The notes beneath the pieces were generated by a model. That model was not told the DNA's origin. It worked only from the letters and a program-made list of their open reading frames with translations, and did not search any database. 64,000 nucleotides of DNA from NCBI GenBank assembly GCA_029246385.1, contig JAQWNG010000034.1, positions 1 through 64,000 of the forward strand, in the 5' to 3' direction. The position numbers were made by a program, and so were the translations under genes. Position 1 is the stretch's first letter; each line of letters opens with the position of its first letter. This stretch comes from Halioglobus sp. (GTDB lineage: Bacteria; Pseudomonadota; Gammaproteobacteria; Pseudomonadales; Halieaceae). This document shows positions 34,834 to 44,552 of this stretch, piece by piece.

Positions 34834-35370
34834 CTATTTCTTAGAGGCTGTTTGCGAATCAGCATCGGCAGGTTCATAACACAAAAAGCTGTAATCATAA
34901 GGGTTGGGCGGCTCTGCACCCCAATACTCACGACTGACCTGACGCCACCGGGCCCAATCAATCGCCGGCAACACCGTATCGCCTTCGACGTTTGCGTGAA
35001 CCTCGGTAATATACAGGCGGTCGGCGGCAGGAATAGCTTCCCGATAAATCTGTGCTCCGCCAATCACCACTGCCTCCTGCGCACCGTCATGCGATGCAAT
35101 ACTCGCTGCCAGCTCCAGCGCCTCGTCTAGAGAATAGGCCACTTCAACTCCTGCCAGCTGCAGTGTCGTATTGCGTGTAATCACAATATTGGTGCGCCCG
35201 GGCAGGGGTCTGCCAATAGACTCAAAGGTCTTGCGACCCATAATGATGGGCTTACCCATGGTGACACGCTTGAAATAGCGCAAGTCTTCAGGGAGATGCC
35301 AAGGCAGTGCATTATTTTTGCCAATGACACCGTTTTCCGCAGCGGCCACCATAACGGCCAGTCTGATCAC
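34834..35370 (-). CDS. folA: Dihydrofolate reductase
   Basis: Reduces dihydrofolate to tetrahydrofolate with NADPH. Two starts compete: an ATG at 35391 overlapping the thyA stop (ATGA) that adds MIGGGGG, and a GTG at 35370 preceded by a long G-rich ribosome-site-like run. The GTG gives a family-like beginning (VIRLAVMVAAAENGVIG) and 178 residues; I prefer it, with moderate doubt. Motifs: NALPWHLPEDLRYFK with the active-site Asp/Glu region; MGKPIIMGRKTFESIGRPLPGRTNIVITR; AVVIGGAQIYREAI. Longer frames upstream only read thyA in the wrong frame. Forms an operon with thyA, which makes its dihydrofolate. Confidence 0.93.
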   Translation of the reverse strand: MIRLAVMVAAAENGVIGKNNALPWHLPEDLRYFKRVTMGKPIIMGRKTFESIGRPLPGRTNIVITRNTTLQLAGVEVAYSLDEALELAASIASHDGAQEAVVIGGAQIYREAIPAADRLYITEVHANVEGDTVLPAIDWARWRQVSREYWGAEPPNPYDYSFLCYEPADADSQTASKK

Positions 35371-35387
35371 GCCACCCCCCCCACCAA

Positions 35388-36221
35388 TCATACCGCTACC
35401 GGCGCGGCGATATGTGCGTGGGGGTCGTAACCCTCTAAATGGAAATCTTCGAATCGATAACCATAAATGCTGTCGGGCCGGCGCAGGATATTGATGCGGG
35501 GAAGCGGAAGCGGCTCTCTCGTCAACTGCTCTTGCACCTGCTTCAGATGGTTGCTGTAAATGTGAGAATCGCCAGTACAAATGATGATTTCTCCTGGAAC
35601 TAAGTCGCATTGCTGCGCGAGCATATGAGTAAGCAAGCCTAGGCTGGCCGTGTTGTAGGGCAAGCCTAAAAACGAGTCGCTGGAGCGGATTGTCAACTGC
35701 GCAGATAACCGCCCCTCTGCAACATAAAACTGATACAGCAAGTGGCAAGGCGGCAGCGCCATTCGGCCAGCCTTCACATTGTCCTGTGGACTCATGCTTT
35801 CATCAGGCAAGAATTCGACATTCCAAGCGTGAAACAGAATGCGGCGACTGTCTGGATTATTACGCAAGCAATCGATTACATAGTCTATCTGATTAATGGT
35901 ACTGCCATCTCGAGTCGGCCACTGTGTCCATTGAGCGCCGTAAATAGGCCCAAGCTCGCCCTCTTCCGTTGCCCACTCGTTCCAAATAGATACGCCATTG
36001 TCCTGTAACCACTGGGTGTTCGTATCCCCACTTAGAAACCAAAGAAGCTCGTTGACGATGCTCTTAAAGTGTAGTTTCTTGGTTGTTAGTAGAGGAAACC
36101 CGGTAGCTAAATCGTGGCGATACTGTCGCCCGAATACTGACAGCGTACCGGTACCTGTTCTATCGCCTTTGCGCACACCGTGATCGAGAACATCCTGCAG
36201 TAGCTCCAGATATTGTTTCAT
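35388..36221 (-). CDS. thyA: Thymidylate synthase
   Basis: Methylates dUMP to dTMP using methylenetetrahydrofolate. 277 residues, slightly longer than E. coli ThyA (264). Motifs: [14 protein letters not shown] (18-31, with the phosphate-binding Arg21); [10 protein letters not shown]; the catalytic Cys159 in [25 protein letters not shown]; and [13 protein letters not shown]. The lgt stop at 36218 overlaps this start by four bases, so lgt-thyA-folA is a tightly coupled operon, a gene order also seen in E. coli for lgt-thyA. Confidence 0.96.
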   Translation of the reverse strand: MKQYLELLQDVLDHGVRKGDRTGTGTLSVFGRQYRHDLATGFPLLTTKKLHFKSIVNELLWFLSGDTNTQWLQDNGVSIWNEWATEEGELGPIYGAQWTQWPTRDGSTINQIDYVIDCLRNNPDSRRILFHAWNVEFLPDESMSPQDNVKAGRMALPPCHLLYQFYVAEGRLSAQLTIRSSDSFLGLPYNTASLGLLTHMLAQQCDLVPGEIIICTGDSHIYSNHLKQVQEQLTREPLPLPRINILRRPDSIYGYRFEDFHLEGYDPHAHIAAPVAV

Positions 36222-37039
36222 TTAGCGCCTTTCCCCCTCCTTTGCGGAGCTGCCCCGTTCGCATTACGATAAGCCATAGCGATCAAGTAAAGTCCCAATA
36301 ACACCATGGGCAGTGAAAGCAGCTGTCCACGGGTCATCCATCCCATCGCCTCGAAACCAATATGTCGGTCTGGTTCCCGAAAAAATTCTGCAATAAATCG
36401 CAGGCAGCCATATCCGAGGGCAAAGACTCCAGCAACCGACCAAGTCGGCCTTTCACGGGACGAAAACCACAGCATGATAATAAACAGCAGCACTCCCTCG
36501 AGGGCAAATTGGTAAAGCTGTGAGGGATGTCGGGCCAGCTGCAACGGGTCACGTGGGAAAATCATTGCCCAAGGCGCGTCACTGGCTCGCCCCCATAATT
36601 CCTGTCCGATAAAGTTACCCAGACGTCCGAGCGCAAGACCTACCGGCACCAGCGGCGCGACAAAGTCCATCACCGATCCAAACACCATTTTATGGCGACG
36701 GGCAAAAATATACATAGCAAGCAGCACACCGAGAAAACCACCATGAAACGACATGCCACCCTGCCAAACGCGTAATACCCAGGTGGGGTCCTGCGCCAGC
36801 TTTTCACCACCATAGAAGAATGCGTAACCTATCCGGCCCCCAAGAACAACACCGAGCGCAGCATAAAAAATGAGGTCGTCGACCTGATCACGTTGAACGA
36901 CGGTCCAAGGCAACCGGCTGCGCCGTGCCGCCAGCCACCAAGCAAAGGCCAATCCCGCCAGATATGTGAGACCATACCAATGCACCGTTAACGGGCCTAG
37001 GGAAAGGGCAACAGGATCTAGCTCAGGATATGGCAGCAT
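36218..37039 (-). CDS. lgt: Prolipoprotein diacylglyceryl transferase
   Basis: Adds diacylglycerol to the lipobox cysteine of prolipoproteins at the inner membrane. 273 residues with about seven membrane segments. Motifs: [23 protein letters not shown] with the essential Arg; [13 protein letters not shown] with the essential His (about 103); and the signature [18 protein letters not shown]. The C-terminal [10 protein letters not shown] is also typical. It starts the lgt-thyA-folA operon and would process lipoproteins such as the DUF4136 protein at 14098. Confidence 0.95.
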   Translation of the reverse strand: MLPYPELDPVALSLGPLTVHWYGLTYLAGLAFAWWLAARRSRLPWTVVQRDQVDDLIFYAALGVVLGGRIGYAFFYGGEKLAQDPTWVLRVWQGGMSFHGGFLGVLLAMYIFARRHKMVFGSVMDFVAPLVPVGLALGRLGNFIGQELWGRASDAPWAMIFPRDPLQLARHPSQLYQFALEGVLLFIIMLWFSSRERPTWSVAGVFALGYGCLRFIAEFFREPDRHIGFEAMGWMTRGQLLSLPMVLLGLYLIAMAYRNANGAAPQRRGKGAK

Positions 37040-37175
37040 ATTTCCACTTCAAGGGGTAGCCAAGGAATAAACCGGACAACCATTGCCCGCATGAGTAATC
37101 AGCTTCAAAAAAACGTATTATCATTCAGCGCGTAGCGATTCACAATTATTTCGCCCCGACTAATGGTTACAATTT

Positions 37176-37979
37176 ATGTGCTTGTTAATTTTGGCCCACC
37201 AAGTTTCACCAGATTACCCATTTTTGGTGGCGGCCAACCGTGATGAGTTTCACGCTAGGCCTACCGCCGCATCACAATTCTGGCCGGAACATCCTGGACT
37301 CCTAGCCGGTCGAGACCTCTTGCAAGGAGGAACATGGATGGGTATGACTCGCAGCGGACGCTTTGCAGCGGTGACTAACTACCGCGACCAAGCTCATACT
37401 CCTGCACCCCCTCGCTCCCGGGGAGACCTACCGCTACAGTACCTGACAGGCTCGCAAACACCCAAGAACTTCCTTCACGACATTGCAGTGCGGGCGGGCG
37501 ACTATGCAGGCTTTAATCTTTTAATAGGCGATCGCAACAGCCTCTGGCATTACACCAACAGCGATGCCAAAGACCCGCAGCATCTGCCCCCTGGTATCTA
37601 TGGACTCAGCAACGCCAACCTTGACACACCCTGGCCCAAAGTAACGCTTGGCAAAGCCAAGCTGCTGGCACTGCTAAAGACCGGCGCGATATCTCATCGC
37701 ACACTCTCTGAGGTCGTTTCCAGCCAGTGCCTAGCAGACAGGAGTAGTCTCAGCGCGCAGGGGCTGGACAGCTCCATGGAGTCCACATTATCTCCTCAGT
37801 TCATTATAACTGACACCTACGGCACGCGCTCCAGCACCACGCTATGGTTTGATGCCCATGCTCAGGCGAACTGGCTAGAGCTGAGCTTCAATGCACAAGG
37901 GGTGCTGTGCGAGGAGCAACATCAAGAAATAAACTTGAACGACGGGCCATACAGTGCCGACAGCAAAGGCGGGCAATAA
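37176..37979 (+). CDS. NRDE/TANGO2 family protein
   Basis: A 267-residue protein of the NRDE (TANGO2, DUF833) family: the N-terminus MCLLILAHQVSPDYPFLVAANRDEFHARPTA contains the family-naming N-R-D-E motif at about 22-25, and Cys2 at the start. GRDLLQGGTWMGMTRSGRFAAVTNYR and GFNLLIGDRNSLWHYTN are other conserved stretches. Function in bacteria unclear; eukaryotic TANGO2 has been linked to haem or acyl-CoA handling. It is monocistronic, divergent from lgt and convergent with ptsP. Confidence 0.9.
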   Translation: MCLLILAHQVSPDYPFLVAANRDEFHARPTAASQFWPEHPGLLAGRDLLQGGTWMGMTRSGRFAAVTNYRDQAHTPAPPRSRGDLPLQYLTGSQTPKNFLHDIAVRAGDYAGFNLLIGDRNSLWHYTNSDAKDPQHLPPGIYGLSNANLDTPWPKVTLGKAKLLALLKTGAISHRTLSEVVSSQCLADRSSLSAQGLDSSMESTLSPQFIITDTYGTRSSTTLWFDAHAQANWLELSFNAQGVLCEEQHQEINLNDGPYSADSKGGQ

Positions 37980-37995
37980 TATTGGCAGTGCCGCA

Positions 37996-40260
37996 CTATT
38001 CGACAGGACTGTGAATGAACTTTTCCATTCCGTGCTCGGCGAGGAAGCGCTCCAGACGACGACTTATGTCATCGGCATAGTCCATCCTTATTACTTCGTC
38101 CAGCAGTTCATGCGCCTCACTGGCTCGAATATGCCGCAGTGCATTCTTAACCTTGGGTAAGCTCGTCGCATTCATAGATAAGACGTTATATCCCATCGCC
38201 AGCATCAGCACGGCCGCACCCGGATCACCGGCCAACTCTCCGCAGATTCCAACGGGAACATTCTCCGCCGTGCCGGCCACCGCAACTTCTGCAAGCGCTT
38301 TTAGCACAGACGGATGCAGCGAGTGATAAAGCCGCGCCACGCGGGCATTATTGCGATCCACAGCGAGCAAGTACTGAGTAAGATCGTTACTGCCGACCGA
38401 CAAGAAGTCGACGCGCCTGGCCATCGCTCGCGCCTGATAAACCGCCGACGGGACCTCCACCATGACGCCAATGGGCGGAAGTTTTTCTGCTAAGCCGTCT
38501 CGGCTGAGCTCACGGTGACAGCGCCTGATCAAATCAAGAGCTTCATCCAGCTCCGGAATATTGCAGACCATGGGCAGCATAATACGCAGATTACCTAAGC
38601 CCTCATTGGCCTTAAGCATAGCGCGAACCTGCGCTAGGAATATCTCGGGGTGGTCCAGCGTCACGCGAATGCCGCGCCAACCTAAAAAAGGGTTATCTTC
38701 TTCGATAGGGAAATACGACAGCGCCTTGTCGCCGCCGATATCGAGCGTCCGCATGGTCACGGGCTTAGGCGCAAAAGCCTGCAACTGCTGACGATAGATT
38801 TGTCGCTGCTCCTCTTCACTCGGAAAACGATCACGGAGCAGAAATGGCACCTCCGTGCGGTAAAGTCCGACACCCTCGGCGCCCTGCTCCAGCGAACGCG
38901 TAACATCTGCCATCAAACCAGTATTGACCCACAGAGGCATACGATGACCATCGAGCGTCACACAAGGCTCATCGCGCAGCGATTCGAGGTCCCGCGAGAG
39001 TGCGCTGTCCTCATCAACGATTTGCTGGAAACGCTGCTTTATCTCGGGCAAGGGATTGATATGCACCGTGCCGTTATAGCCATCAATAATCAACTCGCGA
39101 TCCTGCACCCTAGCGTAGGGCAAGTCGACCGCGCCCATTACGGTGGGCACACCCATCGCTCGAGCGAGAATAGCAACATGTGAATTGCCTGAGCCACGGA
39201 CGGATATCAGGCCCGCGAGCTTCTCACGAGGAATCTCTCCGAGGGAAGTCGCAGTCAATTCCTCACCCACAAGAATCGTCTGGCTCGGATAAGTCTTCAC
39301 CTCGTGACTCGCCGCCTGCAAGTATGCGAGCACTCGTGTACCCAGATCCTTAACATCCACAGCACGTTCTTTCAGATAACTGTGTTCCATACGCTCAAAA
39401 TGGCGAATATGCTCTATCATCACTTGACTTAAAGCACCCTGCGCCCATTGCCCCGCTTTAATCAAACCAACCACTTCCGCACCGATAGTAGAATCATCCA
39501 GGATGCTGAGATAGACATCGAACAGAGCATGATCTTCAGGGCTGAGTTCTGAGCCTAGATTGTCCGCAACCCGCTGAATATCTTCCTGCACACTTTGCAG
39601 CGCCTCACGGAAAGCACGGACATCTTTGCGTCTGTTTTGTGCTTGACGCGCTGGAACGGCGTATAGGTCTGCGCCCGGTGACACCACCACAGCGGTGCCA
39701 ATAGCAATCCCCGCAGCACCGGGCACACCGATAATTTTGGCCGCGGCCGCTCCGTCTAAGGCCTGTGACTCGACAACACCGGTCGCCTGCGCATGCGCAA
39801 TAACCCCCGCCAGCTGAGCAGACAGCGTTACCAGAAAGGCTTCTTCACTCTCATCAAAACGACGCCGCTCAGCCTGTTGTACCACCAACACACCCAGCAA
39901 ATGTCGCTGGTGAATGATGGGCACACCCAAAAATGCATGGAAACGGTCCTCTCCAATACCGGGAAGGTATTGAAAGTTAGGGTGATTTTCAGCTTCTTCG
40001 AGGTTGACCGGCTCTCCTCGCTCCGCGACCAAGCCAATCAAGCCCTCGCCTTCGGCCAGACTGGCCATACCCACCAACTCTTGATTAAGCCCTTGCGTCG
40101 CCTGAAACACGTAGCGTGCACCCGCCAAATCGCGCATATAAACACTGCACACCTGAGTATTCATAGCTTCACGAACGCGACGCACCGTAATTTGGAGGGC
40201 CTCATTCAGACCACGGGCTGCATTGACCTCCTGAACAATGTGACGCAAAGTTTCGAGCAT
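37996..40260 (-). CDS. ptsP: Nitrogen-PTS phosphoenolpyruvate-protein phosphotransferase (EI-Ntr)
   Basis: Transfers phosphate from PEP to the nitrogen-PTS carrier NPr. 754 residues: N-terminal GAF domain (about 18-150, with VGLVAERGEPVNLEEAENHPNF); enzyme I N-terminal domain (about 175-300); the swivelling domain with phospho-acceptor His in RGSGNSHVAILARAMGVPTVMGA; and the PEP-binding barrel with FLLRDRFPSEEEQ, LGWRGIRV, VGSNDLTQYLLAVDR and a conserved Cys in GICGELAGDPGAA. It follows rppH by 5 bases, an arrangement shared with E. coli. Links carbon/nitrogen state to regulation. Confidence 0.95.
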   Translation of the reverse strand: MLETLRHIVQEVNAARGLNEALQITVRRVREAMNTQVCSVYMRDLAGARYVFQATQGLNQELVGMASLAEGEGLIGLVAERGEPVNLEEAENHPNFQYLPGIGEDRFHAFLGVPIIHQRHLLGVLVVQQAERRRFDESEEAFLVTLSAQLAGVIAHAQATGVVESQALDGAAAAKIIGVPGAAGIAIGTAVVVSPGADLYAVPARQAQNRRKDVRAFREALQSVQEDIQRVADNLGSELSPEDHALFDVYLSILDDSTIGAEVVGLIKAGQWAQGALSQVMIEHIRHFERMEHSYLKERAVDVKDLGTRVLAYLQAASHEVKTYPSQTILVGEELTATSLGEIPREKLAGLISVRGSGNSHVAILARAMGVPTVMGAVDLPYARVQDRELIIDGYNGTVHINPLPEIKQRFQQIVDEDSALSRDLESLRDEPCVTLDGHRMPLWVNTGLMADVTRSLEQGAEGVGLYRTEVPFLLRDRFPSEEEQRQIYRQQLQAFAPKPVTMRTLDIGGDKALSYFPIEEDNPFLGWRGIRVTLDHPEIFLAQVRAMLKANEGLGNLRIMLPMVCNIPELDEALDLIRRCHRELSRDGLAEKLPPIGVMVEVPSAVYQARAMARRVDFLSVGSNDLTQYLLAVDRNNARVARLYHSLHPSVLKALAEVAVAGTAENVPVGICGELAGDPGAAVLMLAMGYNVLSMNATSLPKVKNALRHIRASEAHELLDEVIRMDYADDISRRLERFLAEHGMEKFIHSPVE

Positions 40261-40265
40261 AGTGT

Positions 40266-40766
40266 CTACGCCCCCTCAAGCTTGTCGGTGTAGCGCCCCA
40301 GAGGCAGCGCTAGCTCTTTCATCGCCCTGCGGTAAACATCGCGCTTAAATGAAACCACCTGATTCAGTGGATACCAATAGCTGACCCATTGCCAATGATC
40401 AAACTCAGGCTTGTCGTCAACATCCAGCCGCACCGAAGCGTCATCTGCCAACAGTCGCAATAAAAACCATTTCTGTTTCTGCCCCACGCATAAAGGCTTT
40501 TGGCCCTCACGAACAAATCGCCGCGGCAGCCGATAACGCAACCATCCTTTAGTGTTACCTAGCACCGCTACGGCATCGGGCGATAAACCCAACTCTTCAT
40601 ACAGTTCGCGATACAACGCCTGCTCTGGAGACTCCCCGCTACTAATACCCCCCTGCGGAAACTGCCAGTTGTCCTGACCACCCACCCGTCGGGCCCAAAG
40701 TAGTTGGGACTGGTCGTTGACCAGCATTATGCCAACATTCGGCCGAAAGCCGTCTGAATCAATCAC
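40266..40766 (-). CDS. rppH: RNA 5'-pyrophosphohydrolase RppH
   Basis: Removes pyrophosphate from the 5' end of mRNAs, starting RNase E-dependent decay. 166 residues. N-terminus [28 protein letters not shown] is RppH-typical; the Nudix box [22 protein letters not shown] spans about residues 38-59. The region [28 protein letters not shown] is also characteristic. First gene of the rppH-ptsP unit, divergent from the HAD-hydrolase gene. Confidence 0.96.
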   Translation of the reverse strand: MIDSDGFRPNVGIMLVNDQSQLLWARRVGGQDNWQFPQGGISSGESPEQALYRELYEELGLSPDAVAVLGNTKGWLRYRLPRRFVREGQKPLCVGQKQKWFLLRLLADDASVRLDVDDKPEFDHWQWVSYWYPLNQVVSFKRDVYRRAMKELALPLGRYTDKLEGA

Positions 40767-40883
40767 TTAAAAAGCTCGCATCGCATTCTGATGAGGTATT
40801 GTTCCACAGTTTGCAGGTCCTGAGAAATTTACTATGGCTGCCTCGAAGGCTATGATGTTGATCATTTTTGAAAGGCCCCCTGT

Positions 40884-41537
40884 GTGACGCTGGCAATCTT
40901 TGACCTCGACAATACCCTAATCGGCGGCGATAGCGATAATCTATGGGGACAATTTCTCTGTGAGCAGCGCCTCGTAGAAACTAGCGATTACGCCCAGCGT
41001 AATGCTCAGTTCTATGCCGATTATCAGGCCGGACAGCTCGACATAGACGCCTATCTCCGCTTCGCCCTCAGCGCCTTAAAGGGGCGCTCGCGGGAACAGC
41101 TTGACGCGTGGCATCTAGCCTTCATGGGCAGCAAAATCACACCTATTATACTGCCCAAAGCAATGTCCCTTATTGACAAGCACCGCCAACGCGGACACGA
41201 ACTACTCATCATTACCGCGACCAACCGCTTCATCACGGAGCCTATTGCCTACTCAATGGGCATCGAAAACTTGATTGCCAGTGAAGGCGAAATCGTTGAC
41301 GGCGTTTATAGTGGAGAACCCAGCGGGATACCCTCTTATCATACCGGTAAGGTCAGTCGCCTTTATGAGTGGCTGGAAGGGCGCGAAGCTAGCCTCGATG
41401 GTGCGTGGTTTTATAGCGATTCCCACAATGACCTGCCGCTACTGGAACTGATCGATAATCCAGTAGCCGTTGATCCGGACGCTGTCTTACAAGCTAGAGC
41501 TGTTGAACTTGGGTGGCCCGTCATTACGCTGCGCTGA
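40884..41537 (+). CDS. HAD-IB family phosphatase
   Basis: A 217-residue HAD-superfamily subfamily IB hydrolase, start GTG at 40884. Motif I LAIFDLDNTLIGGDSD (about 3-18) with both nucleophile aspartates; motif II TATNRF with its Thr; motif III Lys in HTGKVSRLYEW; motif IV FYSDSHNDLPLLELIDNPVAVDPD. It resembles the SerB-like group that includes phosphoserine phosphatase homologues and the TIGR01490 family, whose substrates vary. An inverted repeat lies between it and the convergent rRNA methyltransferase. Confidence 0.88.
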   Translation: MTLAIFDLDNTLIGGDSDNLWGQFLCEQRLVETSDYAQRNAQFYADYQAGQLDIDAYLRFALSALKGRSREQLDAWHLAFMGSKITPIILPKAMSLIDKHRQRGHELLIITATNRFITEPIAYSMGIENLIASEGEIVDGVYSGEPSGIPSYHTGKVSRLYEWLEGREASLDGAWFYSDSHNDLPLLELIDNPVAVDPDAVLQARAVELGWPVITLR

Positions 41538-41579
41538 CAGATTTCCGTATGGCGCCGACTGTTTGATGCCGTGTTGTTG

Positions 41580-41611
41580 AGGTCGCGCCTCAGCGAATAA
41601 AACCGCGACCT
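41580..41611. terminator. Inverted repeat between convergent genes, possible terminator
   Basis: A perfect 8-base stem (AGGTCGCG at 41580-41587, CGCGACCT at 41604-41611) with a 16-base loop lies in the 80-base gap between the convergent HAD hydrolase and RlmI genes. There is no T-run, so intrinsic termination is weak at best; it may be a 3'-end structure for both transcripts. Confidence 0.35.
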
Positions 41612-41617
41612 AGTACG

Positions 41618-42799
41618 TTACATCTTGCGCGCAAATACCGCCTTCAAATACTCCGTCTCGGGAATCGCAGGATGAATCGGATGATCTGGCCCCTGAGCGC
41701 CTTGCTCAACCACGCGTATATCGCATCCAGCGCGCACCGCTGCCTGCTGCATTGCTGTCATCAAATCTGCCCGAGATAAATGCATAGAGCATGACGCAGA
41801 AACTAACAAGCCGCCAGATTGCAATAACTGCAAGCCCAGCTCATTAATGCGGCGATAGGCCGCCATGCCTTTTTTCAGGTCCTTCTTACGCTGAATAAAC
41901 GCGGGCGGGTCAAGGATAATCACCTCGAATCGACTGCCCTCGGCAATCATCGAGGCCATAGTCTCGGGTGCAGAACCGCGGCGCGTCACAATGCGGGACT
42001 CCACTTGATTCAGACTGGCGTTGGCATCAACACCGTCCAGCGCCTGAGCGGAACTATCCAGACAACAGACTTGACTTGCCCCAAAGGCAGCAGCCTGCAA
42101 GCCCCATCCACCAATATAGCTGTACACATCCAGCACGCTTTTATCTTTGACCCAATTCACGAGGCGGGCCCTCGACATGCGGTGGTCGTAAAACCAGCCC
42201 GTCTTCTGTCCGTCAAAAACCGGCGCCAGAAATTGCACACCGTTCTCCTCTAGGGGAACGTGCTGAGGCACCTCGCCGAAAACGACTACACTGTCAGCAG
42301 AAAGCCCCTGCTCACGTCGAATACGACTGTCTGCCCGTAATAAAATACCGCGCGGTTTTAACGCCGCAACAAGCGCAGCCAACAATGGCTCGCGATAGCG
42401 CTCCAGGCCACTGTTGTTTATCTGCATCACCAGATAGTCACCAAAGCGGTCTACAATCAATCCGGGCAACGCATCACTGTCACCATAAACCAGCCGGTAA
42501 AAAGGCTTCTTAAAGACCGCCAGGCGCATGGCCAGAGCCGCCTCAAGTCTCGACGTGAACAATGCGGTATCCATGACACACTGCTCACCGAGTGCGTACA
42601 TTCTGGCGCAGATAAGTGCGCTGGGATCCATGTAGGCGCTGCCGAGCAGCTTGCCGTTAGTATTTCTTACCGCCACTAGATCGCCAGCAACAAAATCAAT
42701 CAGTCTTGAGCGTTGGCTATCAACTTCATTGGAGTAGACCCATAAATGACCACCACGCAAACGATGATCAGCGCCTTTACGCAAGAACAAATCAATCAT
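41618..42799 (-). CDS. rlmI: 23S rRNA m5C1962 methyltransferase RlmI-like
   Basis: Class I SAM-dependent methyltransferase acting on 23S rRNA. 393 residues, the length of E. coli RlmI (396). N-terminal PUA domain: LFLRKGADHRLRGGHLWVYSNEV...GDLVAVRNTNGKLLGSAYMDP. Then the central segment (DRFGDYLVMQINNSGLERYR) and SAM-binding motif VLDVYSYIGGWGLQAAAFGA (about 220-239), followed by IILDPPAFIQRKKDLKKGMAAYRRIN and SCSMHLSR with the catalytic cysteine. Same strand as gcvH and the ubiquinone genes but separately spaced. Confidence 0.93.
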   Translation of the reverse strand: MIDLFLRKGADHRLRGGHLWVYSNEVDSQRSRLIDFVAGDLVAVRNTNGKLLGSAYMDPSALICARMYALGEQCVMDTALFTSRLEAALAMRLAVFKKPFYRLVYGDSDALPGLIVDRFGDYLVMQINNSGLERYREPLLAALVAALKPRGILLRADSRIRREQGLSADSVVVFGEVPQHVPLEENGVQFLAPVFDGQKTGWFYDHRMSRARLVNWVKDKSVLDVYSYIGGWGLQAAAFGASQVCCLDSSAQALDGVDANASLNQVESRIVTRRGSAPETMASMIAEGSRFEVIILDPPAFIQRKKDLKKGMAAYRRINELGLQLLQSGGLLVSASCSMHLSRADLMTAMQQAAVRAGCDIRVVEQGAQGPDHPIHPAIPETEYLKAVFARKM

Positions 42800-42822
42800 G
42801 GAATATATTGGAGCTTGGATGC

Positions 42823-43212
42823 CTACTCGTCTTCACATTGCTGCTGATAATTTTCAGCGGACAACAATGCCTCTAGCTCACTACTGTCAGCGGGCTGCAG
42901 TTTATAAAACCAACCATCATTATAGGGGTCGGAGTTAACGGTCTCGGGTTCTTCTTCGAGCGTCGAGTTGATGGAAATCACCTCACCGCTAACCGGCGCA
43001 TAGACATCTGACGCCGCCTTGACTGACTCTACCACGCCAGCATCATCGGCCGCTGCAAACACAGTTCCCACGTCGGGCAACTCCACAAATACCACGTCAC
43101 CCAACGCCTCCTGAGCATGGTCAGTGATGCCGACAGTCACCGTGCCATCCTCTTCGCGCCGGGCCCATTCATGTGTAACCGCGTATCTAAGTTCGCTTGG
43201 GGTCTGACTCAT
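42823..43212 (-). CDS. gcvH: Glycine cleavage system H protein
   Basis: Lipoylated carrier protein of glycine cleavage. The ATG at 43212 preceded by AAAGGAAA gives 129 residues ([20 protein letters not shown]); an upstream frame extension is unlikely. Lipoyl-attachment Lys65 lies in [17 protein letters not shown], and [21 protein letters not shown] matches the conserved face. The gcvT and gcvP partners are not within the window, so this copy is unlinked from them here. Confidence 0.95.
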   Translation of the reverse strand: MSQTPSELRYAVTHEWARREEDGTVTVGITDHAQEALGDVVFVELPDVGTVFAAADDAGVVESVKAASDVYAPVSGEVISINSTLEEEPETVNSDPYNDGWFYKLQPADSSELEALLSAENYQQQCEDE

Positions 43213-43330
43213 AATATTTCCTTTAAACATATGTATACGCGTGCACTAGCCGATGCCAGCATAGCGCTAATGGATGCACTTAGTTTAACGGGCCAGTGAT
43301 GAAAAACAACATCTCTGAGCAACGAAAGAA

Positions 43331-44548
43331 TTACTCTAGTCCCATAGCATGTCTCAGCAACTGTTGCTTCAGTGGCGGTATCTGGCCCACGATTCGCATA
43401 CCAGCATTACGTAGCCAACGCACTGGCAATGACTGCTGTTCGAACAACCGTTTGAAACTGTCCATAGCTGTCATCATCAGTAGGTTGTCGCCCTTGCGAC
43501 GGCGCTGATAGCGACGCAGCAGCTGCAGCTGGCCGGGGCTGACGCCGCGGGCGTGGCCGGCCAGAATCTCCTCAGCCAAGACGGCAATATCCTGCAGCCC
43601 GAGGTTTATCCCCTGACCGGCGAGAGGGTGTATAGTGTGCGCCGCATCTGCCACCAGCGCGACCCCAGGCTGCACATAGTCGACCGCATGACGCTGGCGC
43701 AGCGGAAATGCAAAACGGTCAGTAATGTCTATAACCGTGCCGATCCGTCCCTCAATAGCACTCTCAAGCGCAGCACGAAAAGGCTGCTCCTCCAGCGCCA
43801 GCAAATCATCAATCAAATGTTCTTGCACCGACCACACGATAGAACAGTAGTGACGTCCGTCCTCGCTAGGCAACGGTAACAGTGCCAACGGCCCAGTGGG
43901 CAGGAAGCGCTGCCAAGCCGTATTTTCATGCGACCGAGCAACTTCTACTGTGGCAACAATCGCGTGATGGCCGTAATTCCACTCTCGGCTTTCGAACGCC
44001 ATCATCGTCCTAACACGTGACAACGCTCCGTCAGCTGCAACCAACAAATCGACCTCAAGCGCCCCTCCATCTTCCAGCTCTAACCGCATGCGGGATGCGT
44101 TCAGCCGCGCACAGGTGCGCAACGCGACTGGCTGCAATAGGCTAATGTCTGAGGCGGCCTCAACCTTGGCAAGTAAGGCACGGATGATGACGCGGTTTTC
44201 CACGATATGTCCCAGTTCCGGCAATTTAACCTCGGCACAGTCAAACTCAATGTCTCCGGTTCCCTCAGCATCCCAAACTGTCATGTGATGGTAAGCGCAG
44301 TGGCGATAGTCAACGATTGACTGCCATGCTCCGAGTTGCTGCAAAAATGCGCGCGATCGGGGCGTCAATGCACTCACTCGCGGATCAAAATCTTGAAGAC
44401 TACAACCGGTCGGCAACGCAGCCGTATTGAGCGGTTGCGACTCGATCAGCGCAATCGACAGGCCCTTCCCGCTGAGTGCAACGGCTAGAGCAGCCCCAGC
44501 GATGCCAGCACCGACGATGGCGATATCAAATTGTCGGACCTCAGCCAC
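43331..44548 (-). CDS. ubiI: UbiH/UbiF/VisC-family ubiquinone hydroxylase (UbiI/VisC position)
   Basis: A 405-residue FAD monooxygenase that hydroxylates a ubiquinone ring precursor. Motifs: FDIAIVGAGIAGAALAVALSG near 7-27 (FAD dinucleotide fold); the DG motif LLVAADGALSRVR near 160-172; and the second FAD motif GVALVADAAHTIHPLAGQGINLGLQD near 290-315. It lies 4 bases downstream of ubiH in the pepP-ubiH-visC order of E. coli, which is why the UbiI (VisC) label is preferred; which ring carbon it hydroxylates cannot be read from sequence. Confidence 0.88.
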   Translation of the reverse strand: MAEVRQFDIAIVGAGIAGAALAVALSGKGLSIALIESQPLNTAALPTGCSLQDFDPRVSALTPRSRAFLQQLGAWQSIVDYRHCAYHHMTVWDAEGTGDIEFDCAEVKLPELGHIVENRVIIRALLAKVEAASDISLLQPVALRTCARLNASRMRLELEDGGALEVDLLVAADGALSRVRTMMAFESREWNYGHHAIVATVEVARSHENTAWQRFLPTGPLALLPLPSEDGRHYCSIVWSVQEHLIDDLLALEEQPFRAALESAIEGRIGTVIDITDRFAFPLRQRHAVDYVQPGVALVADAAHTIHPLAGQGINLGLQDIAVLAEEILAGHARGVSPGQLQLLRRYQRRRKGDNLLMMTAMDSFKRLFEQQSLPVRWLRNAGMRIVGQIPPLKQQLLRHAMGLE

Positions 44549-44552
44549 TTAC

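Noticed and set aside
35392-35748. N-terminal extension of folA to an upstream ATG
   Set aside because: Reads thyA in the wrong frame; the DHFR fold begins after 35391.
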